The position numbers and the translations under genes are program-made. From positions 10,310,001 through 10,374,000 of the forward strand of contig NC_080588.1 in assembly GCF_029962835.1 (NCBI RefSeq): a stretch of DNA of 64,000 nucleotides, written 5' to 3'. Shown here in pieces: positions 58,799 to 64,000 of this stretch (positions are counted from its first letter, which is position 1; every line of letters starts with the position of its first letter). This DNA comes from Magnolia sinica. Taxonomy: Eukaryota > Streptophyta > Magnoliopsida > Magnoliales > Magnoliaceae. The notes beneath the pieces were generated by a model. The model did no database searches. It saw only the letters and a program-made list of their open reading frames with translations, and was not told the DNA's origin.

Positions 58799-61700
58799 CT
58801 GCATTGAAAACACATGAAAACAAACCCTGTTAGAATTTTCTCTTTCGTTTCTGTTGTAGGGCCGGACTACTGTGCTAGTTTTGCACCGTTACAAATGATG
58901 GTGATTAGCTTTATACCATTATAAAAATGACAGTGACTCATTCTCCTCACATGTGGCACTCTTGTATAGCTGTCTAGACCATCTATATTGTGGTCCCCTT
59001 GTAGATGATAGACCATATATCTAAACACACTAATCGAATAATCCTAACCATCCAATTCATGGCTATCAAATGGATGGTCAAAGTAAAATAGTGAGTGGTC
59101 CAAATTTGAAGGAAAAGAATAATTAGATGGTTGATCTTGTTTTCTCAGCATAATCTTTCAGTTTTGCTCCATCCACATTTACATTTGGGTCAGCGATTTG
59201 GACAGTCTGGATTGCTTTATAACTATGCCATATGTATGTTTGAAGAGTCGATCACCACAAGATTTTATAGTGGTACAAACCAACATGGATTCAAGCTCTC
59301 AAGGTCCCGTTCAAATTAATAAATGTTCCCATACATCGTGGCAAGTGAAGTTTGATATACGACGCTGTATTTCATAACAATCTATCCCTTGTGGTTCCTA
59401 CCATGATGTATGTGTTATATCCACACCGTCTATCCATTTTTTGAGATCATTTTATGGAATTAGATAAAAATGAGGCAGGATATTAAATCTCAAGTGGACC
59501 ACACGACAGAAAGCAGTGGGAATTGAACACCTACCATTGAAAACTTCTTTGGGCCACGGAAGTTTTGGATCAAGATAATATTTGTGTTTTAACTTCACCC
59601 GCGTTTGTGTGACCTTATGAAAATGTTGGGTGGCAAATAAACATCATGGTGGGCCTTAAGAAGGTTTGAACGGTTGGTATCACTGTCTTCATCGCTTTAT
59701 GTGGTGTGGGCTACATGAGTTTTGGATCCCCATATTCTTTTTGTCCCATAAACTGATCTCCCAAAATGGATGGACGGTGTGGATATAACACATACATCAT
59801 GGTGGGGGCCACAAAACTTGATGACGACGACACATCACGGAGGTGGGTGGTGTGTACGTGGCACACCACGCAATCCGCTTCCGTAGTTTGGAAGGTGGAT
59901 CTGGACCGTCCACCATGTTGACCGTATCATGGATGGATCATGGTTTGAAAACCCACTTTATATTCGATCCAAACCATCTGATTGGTGGTCTACAGCAGAC
60001 AGTACAAAACAAAAGGAGCAGAAAGTTGCATTCGGCCAGAAACACCGAAGAAAAGCAATGGCTCAGATCATCTGATCGGTACGATTTTTGACAAATGGTC
60101 CATTCATGGTGTGGCGCACATGTTAGACGATCTGATCAGTCACACGTGCTCCATGAGACCCATGTTCCTCCGTGTGGATGGGCAGGGCTACAACACGTGT
60201 GGAATCAGCAAACCTTGTAACGTATACACTCAAAAGTACGTTTTAAGTGTACACCATCGTGGCCGTTGGATCACCCAGGGTGGGCCACCCCAGCCATATC
60301 TACACCTCTAGCAAGCAAGTAAACCACACATCACGATCATCTGACCGTGAGTTTGGTGTGTATGGTAGAAACCCAATGTGAAAATCTTACAACACATGCA
60401 TGGACGTCATCGCAGCCGCACAAAAGCTTCCCATTAAGCGTGTCCACTGCTTGAAATGATCCTCCTCCCTCGCTCCTCTGCATTCAAAACGAAAAGACCT
60501 CAATACCCCTGAAATCCTCCATAATTACCAAAATACCCTCTCCATCCCTTCAATCCTCAGGAAGTCCAAGCCCAACAGCATAGCTCATAATGAACATTTT
60601 TCACTAGCACGTGAGAGGAGTACGCATGATCGTGCACCCTCGATCTGATCTGTTTCAGCCCATCCCATCATTCACCATCTGGGCCCATAAGACCCATAAA
60701 CGGCCCACAAACCTAGGCCCACCTACACCCCGTAATGAACATCATCCACATATTGCATACATTGTAATTGTAATATTCGACGGCCCACATATCGCGTACC
60801 TTGTAGTAATCAACGGCGACAAAATTGGCCCAACGATTGGCGGCCGCACCATAGCACGTGTGGAGCATGTTGATGAGGTCCGCCGAATTATGTCCACATG
60901 CGAGTTGCTTGATTGGTATAGATTGAAAGTAATTCACTAAAACAAGAGATTTACTTGTATCGGTGAGAGGCGCCGATTCGGCCCGGTTCGGGCAACTTCC
61001 AGCATTCATTCCACCATTTCCATCTGTGAAAATTGAGTATTTTTAGTTGAACTTGTACCATTATTGTATTTTTGTTCTTAATTGTTTATATGTGGGACAC
61101 AAATCAAGCGGTTAAGATTGTCCTCTAGAGAAGACTTTGGAGGCATGGATTATCCACGATGGGACGTGACAAACAAATGATCACTAAAACATGGGCCCCA
61201 CCTGATGCCTGAGTCCATTGATCTGATTAATGAGTCATTTCTAGCATTTCTAACATGGGCTTACATAAGCCATGATGGGGCTGGACTTAGGTTTATGCCA
61301 TGCTTGGCCCACCGAGATGTTCTGGTTTGGACCTTTAAAGAAAGCTTTTGATGAGTTATTGGGTCTTAAAAGGCTTCTCTAGGCCCAACCCATGTGGGCT
61401 TTTACCCTTAGCTCAAACATACCGGGTCTTGGCATGAACGGTCCACTTTTACCCATGCATCTGGGATGTTCCGTGGCGTTGGAATTGCATCTGGAGTCTC
61501 CAACTCAAGGACTATTATTTTGGGGGAATCAACGGTCCAGGTGACCCAAATCATTGGTAGGGCTGTACACGAGCAAAGTTAGCTCGGTTAGCTCGCTCGA
61601 CTTGACTCGAAAAAGCTCGAGTCAACTCGGTTTGAAATTGAGTTCGACCTGAGTCGAGCTGATTTTTTGAGCTTGAAAAATTTTCAAACCAAGTTCAAGC

Positions 61701-63995
61701 TTGCCAGAGCTCAACTTGACTCGGATCGAACCCAACTCAAATCAAACTCGGATCAAACCAGTTCGATGACTTGGTTACTTTGATATTGATGTTGCTCATC
61801 AAGTGTTTGATGAAATGACTCAATGAAATGTGGCTGGTGGCAAGGAAGGTAAGTATGTGAAATGACGGAGAAGGTGAGCCTGAGAAATGCAAGGTAACTT
61901 CTGGCCAGAGGAATTTGTTGTATGCAAGGTAACTAACAATTCACGCCCTCATTTCAACCATTAAAGTTTTTCTTCCCATGGATCCGGATCCGTACAAATA
62001 CCCTTTAAAAAGAAAAAAAAAAAAACTTGATTTTTATGTTGCTTACAAGGTGTTTGAAGAAATACCTGTAAAACCACTGCTACTGTTTTACACACTGTGA
62101 GATTTTAAAGGTGCAATCCAGGTGTTTGTGAAAAATGCTCCACAGGCGAACTCAACTCTATCTTGGCTCAAACTCTGCTCGGACTGGCCCGAGCTGCTGA
62201 CCGAACCGAGCCGAGCTGAGTTCAAGTCGGGGTCAGCAAGTGGCCGAGCCGAGTCGAGATGTGCCAAGCTCGACTCGATTCAACTCGTGTACACCTTTAT
62301 ATGCAGGGGAACACCAGACCCTTAAAAGGGGTCGAGTGGTACCAGTGTAGGGGTGTACATCGAGTCGAACCAAGTCGAGTTGGCCTCAGCTCGAACTCAG
62401 CTCGGTTCGGTCCTCAAGCTTGACTGGCCAGCTCGGCTCGGCTCAGTCCTCGAGCCTAACTAGCCAGCTCGGCTTGGTTTGGTCAACGACTTGGGCTAGT
62501 TTGAGCCGAGTTCGCCCATGCAGCATTTTCAGCATTTTCACAAACACCTGGACTGCACCTTCAAAATCTTACTGTATTTAAGACAGCAGCAATGGTTTTA
62601 CAGGTATTTTAACACCTTCTAAGCAACATAAAAATCAAGAAAAAAATGGTATTAGTTTCATATACATACCATTCTTGCCACCAACCACACTTTGTTCGGT
62701 CATCTCATCAAACACTTGGCGAGCAACATCAATATCAAAGTAACGGAGTCATCGAACTAGTTCGATTCGAGTTCAATTCGAGTTGGGTTCGATCCGAGTC
62801 CAGTTGAGCTGGGCCAACTCGAATTTGGCTCGCACTCATTTTGGAACTCAAAAAATCAGCTCGACTCTGCTCAAACTCAGCTTTGATCCGAGTCGAATCC
62901 AGCTAGCTCGGTTCGTGCACACTTAACCGGTGTAAAAGAGGACCACCATAAGCTTACGGTGGTACTAAAAAGATGTGGGGCCCGTGTGATTTATAAAGGT
63001 CATCCAATCCATCCATTCGATGAATAATATATATAGAATTTCCTGTTATTGAAAATTCATCCTGATAAATCATTCAAGTGGACCACACACCGAAAATTGT
63101 GAGAAGGAACATTCACCCTTTATTTACAACAGAGGCCCATATGAATTTCAAAACCGCCGGATTTTCAGATTGAACCTTCATCCAGGTCAGATTAAGTGTC
63201 TTAATTGATTGGATTTTATATGTACGATACTGTGGGCCCTAAATGTAAATCAAAGGTGAATGCTCTCTCCCAAATTTTTTCCTGTATTGTGGCCCACCGT
63301 ATTCACATATAATCCTGATTTTTGGGTCCTAAGTGTAAAATGTGATGGCTCATATAAAGGAAGGGTTGGATTTTATTCATTCATCAAATGGGCCCCACAT
63401 CTCCCCGGTAGCACAGTAGCTTACGGCGATTAACGAATAGAATTGGTGTGCGTTTGCTGCCATTTACTGTACAGTGGCAACTCATCCACATTGACGAGGC
63501 ATGTATATAAACCAATCCAGACCGTCCAAACTCTAGGCACTGTACTGGATCGAGTATATCACATAATTCAAGATGATCAGATAACCTTAACGACTAGTCC
63601 AAATAGCGCATGATCTGGACGGTTAGCATTGATGTATCGCATGCACATTCATCAATCCAAACGGTTGAAAGAAAAGAAATCGACCACTTACATTGATTTT
63701 CGACCATATAATTCCACTGATAAGCGATTCCTTCAGTTTGTTCCTTGGATTTGATAGAAGTAAACACAAGCAGCCGTTGATTTTTAGCGACCATGTCACT
63801 AACCAGAGGCCAATCCTGACCGTTCAGCGGCATGTTGGACATGGGAAACCAGTATTTAGACAAACCCGAATCGTTGAAAACTTTGGTCAGTCCATTGGGA
63901 GCTTGTACATAGTCTTCTAAGATCAATGTAACGATTTCCGTTGGATTCGCTGATAGAAACGCTTCTATTTCTTTCAATGTATCCAAAGCTGGTTC
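58763..63995 (-). CDS. PI-PLC X-domain-containing protein, 3' part (4 exons)
   Basis: Exons 63995-63692, 61023-60800, 60477-60391 and 58798-58763 join in frame with GT-AG introns. They encode the C-terminal part of a plant PLC-like phosphodiesterase: EIEAFLSANPTEIVTLILED, KYWFPMSNMP, NQRLLVFTSIKSKE, GIAYQWNYMVENQYGNGG, SLVLVNYFQSIPIKQL, NRWANFVAVDYYKRSEGGG, KLLCGCDDVHACV and PGSTSGACTPP, stop. The upstream exons with the catalytic His residues lie beyond the window. Relatives are secreted or GPI-linked and their substrate is not settled. No stop or frameshift is seen. Confidence 0.92.
59389..59814. repeat. MITE with long TIRs, copy 3 (PLC-X intron)
   Basis: The left end TTGTGGTTCCTACCATGATG, then ATATCCACACCGTC, is inverted at the right end (GGACGGTGTGGATATAAC, ATCATGGTGGGGGCCACAA). 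It is the same family as 44070 and 57610. It lies in the last intron of the PLC-X gene. Confidence 0.85.
60391..60477 (-). CDS. PLC-X exon with Cys-rich end
   Basis: Acceptor TTTGAATGCAG, donor GTT|GTAAGA. It encodes RSEGGGSFQAVDTLNGKLL and CGCDDVHACV, 29 codons in phase 0. If the donor were skipped, the frame would stop at TGA 60337-60339. Confidence 0.92.
60800..61023 (-). CDS. PLC-X exon (central)
   Basis: Acceptor TTTTCACAG, donor AAG|GTACGC. It encodes GNGGMNAGSCPNRAESAP, SLVLVNYFQSIPIKQLAC, INMLHTCYGAAANRWANF and VAVDYYK. The first two bases complete a Tyr codon split by the 2.7-kb intron. Confidence 0.94.
61558..62299 (+). repeat. hAT-like repeat with PPR-like fragment, copy 1
   Basis: Ends TAGGGCTGTACACGAG and CTCGTGTACACCTTTA are an imperfect inverted pair of hAT style. 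The body is rich in CTCGA and GAGTCG words. At about 61777-61845 it reads YFDIDVAHQVFDEMTQ, stop, NVAGGKEG, like a pentatricopeptide repeat. No clear 8-bp TSD. Confidence 0.6.
62348..62925 (-). repeat. hAT-like repeat with PPR-like fragment, copy 2 (inverted)
   Basis: It is collinear with copy 1 in the opposite orientation. Its plus-strand ends are TAGGGGTGTACATCGAG and CGTGCACACTTA. Flanks accagtg and accggtg may be a target duplication with one mismatch. On the minus strand it encodes YFDIDVARQVFDEMTEQ then SVVGGKNG, an uninterrupted PPR-like piece. Confidence 0.65.
62947..63426. repeat. MITE with about 37-bp TIRs
   Basis: The left end TAAGCTTACGGTGGTAC, then AGATGTGGGGCCC, pairs with the right end GGGCCCCACATCTCC, then GTAGCTTACGG. 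The inside repeats the CCATCCATTCG and GTGGACCACAC style of the other MITEs. It ends 266 bp from the 63692 splice donor of the PLC-X gene. Confidence 0.75.
63692..63995 (-). CDS. PLC-X exon (leftmost seen N-terminal part)
   Basis: It encodes EPALDTLKEIEAFLSANPTE and then IVTLILEDYVQAPNG, ending EGIAYQWNYMVENQ with one base of a Tyr codon; the donor is GTAAGT. The upstream AATAG at 64000-63996 looks like a splice acceptor, giving an exon of 304 bp in correct phase. The window ends too soon to confirm the acceptor. Confidence 0.9.
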
Positions 63996-64000
63996 CTATT

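Noticed and set aside
1-64000. CRISPR arrays, operons, ribosome-binding sites, phage or bacterial features
   Set aside because: Spliced genes, LTR elements and MITEs show plant nuclear DNA. The tandem repeats seen have no repeat-spacer structure.

Overview
The window is nuclear plant DNA. It has two spliced protein genes with canonical GT-AG introns, embedded in a dense layer of LTR retrotransposons, MITEs and SINE-like repeats. The many short repeats built around GTGGGCCCACC and GATGTATG with GTCCATCC suggest a magnoliid or another early-branching angiosperm; that placement is an inference from repeat style only.

Left third (1-19020): a nearly complete but dead Athila-type Ty3/gypsy element (371-12088; 2.1-kb LTRs; TSD gtaat; tRNA-Asp primer site; gag-protease-RT-RNase H-integrase) has inserted into an older, decayed ORF-like sequence. 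That sequence resumes at 12094 and ends in a coiled-coil-like stretch near 14219. To its right lies a decayed Tat-lineage Ty3/gypsy fragment on the minus strand (15762 to about 18250).

Centre (19021-43948, minus strand): a complete eight-exon cytochrome P450 gene of the CYP85A (brassinosteroid C-6 oxidase) type. Its 462 codons have correct splice phases at all seven introns. Most of the 25-kb locus is transposon. Intron 7 (15.4 kb) holds a four-level nest: an LTR-like repeat, split by a gypsy solo LTR, split by an internally deleted Copia element, whose 5' LTR is split by a second gypsy solo LTR. Intron 4 holds an internally deleted gypsy element. Intron 1 holds a hAT-type MITE with a perfect 8-bp target duplication.

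Right third (43949-64000): intergenic MITEs, a tRNA-derived SINE, a minus-strand Copia pol fragment, a truncated relative of the intron-4 gypsy element, and an Athila-like solo LTR (54834-57056; TSD tcagg) inside another copy of the intron-7 LTR-like repeat. The window ends with the 3' part of a PI-PLC X-domain protein gene on the minus strand: four exons between 58763 and 63995, the last coding exon only 36 bp. Its largest intron carries two inverted hAT-like repeats that each contain a PPR-like coding fragment.

The coding logic of the window is the two genes. The CYP85A product would act in brassinosteroid synthesis at the ER, and the PLC-X protein is a phosphodiesterase-like protein of unknown substrate. 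All retroelement ORFs carry stops or frameshifts and look inactive.
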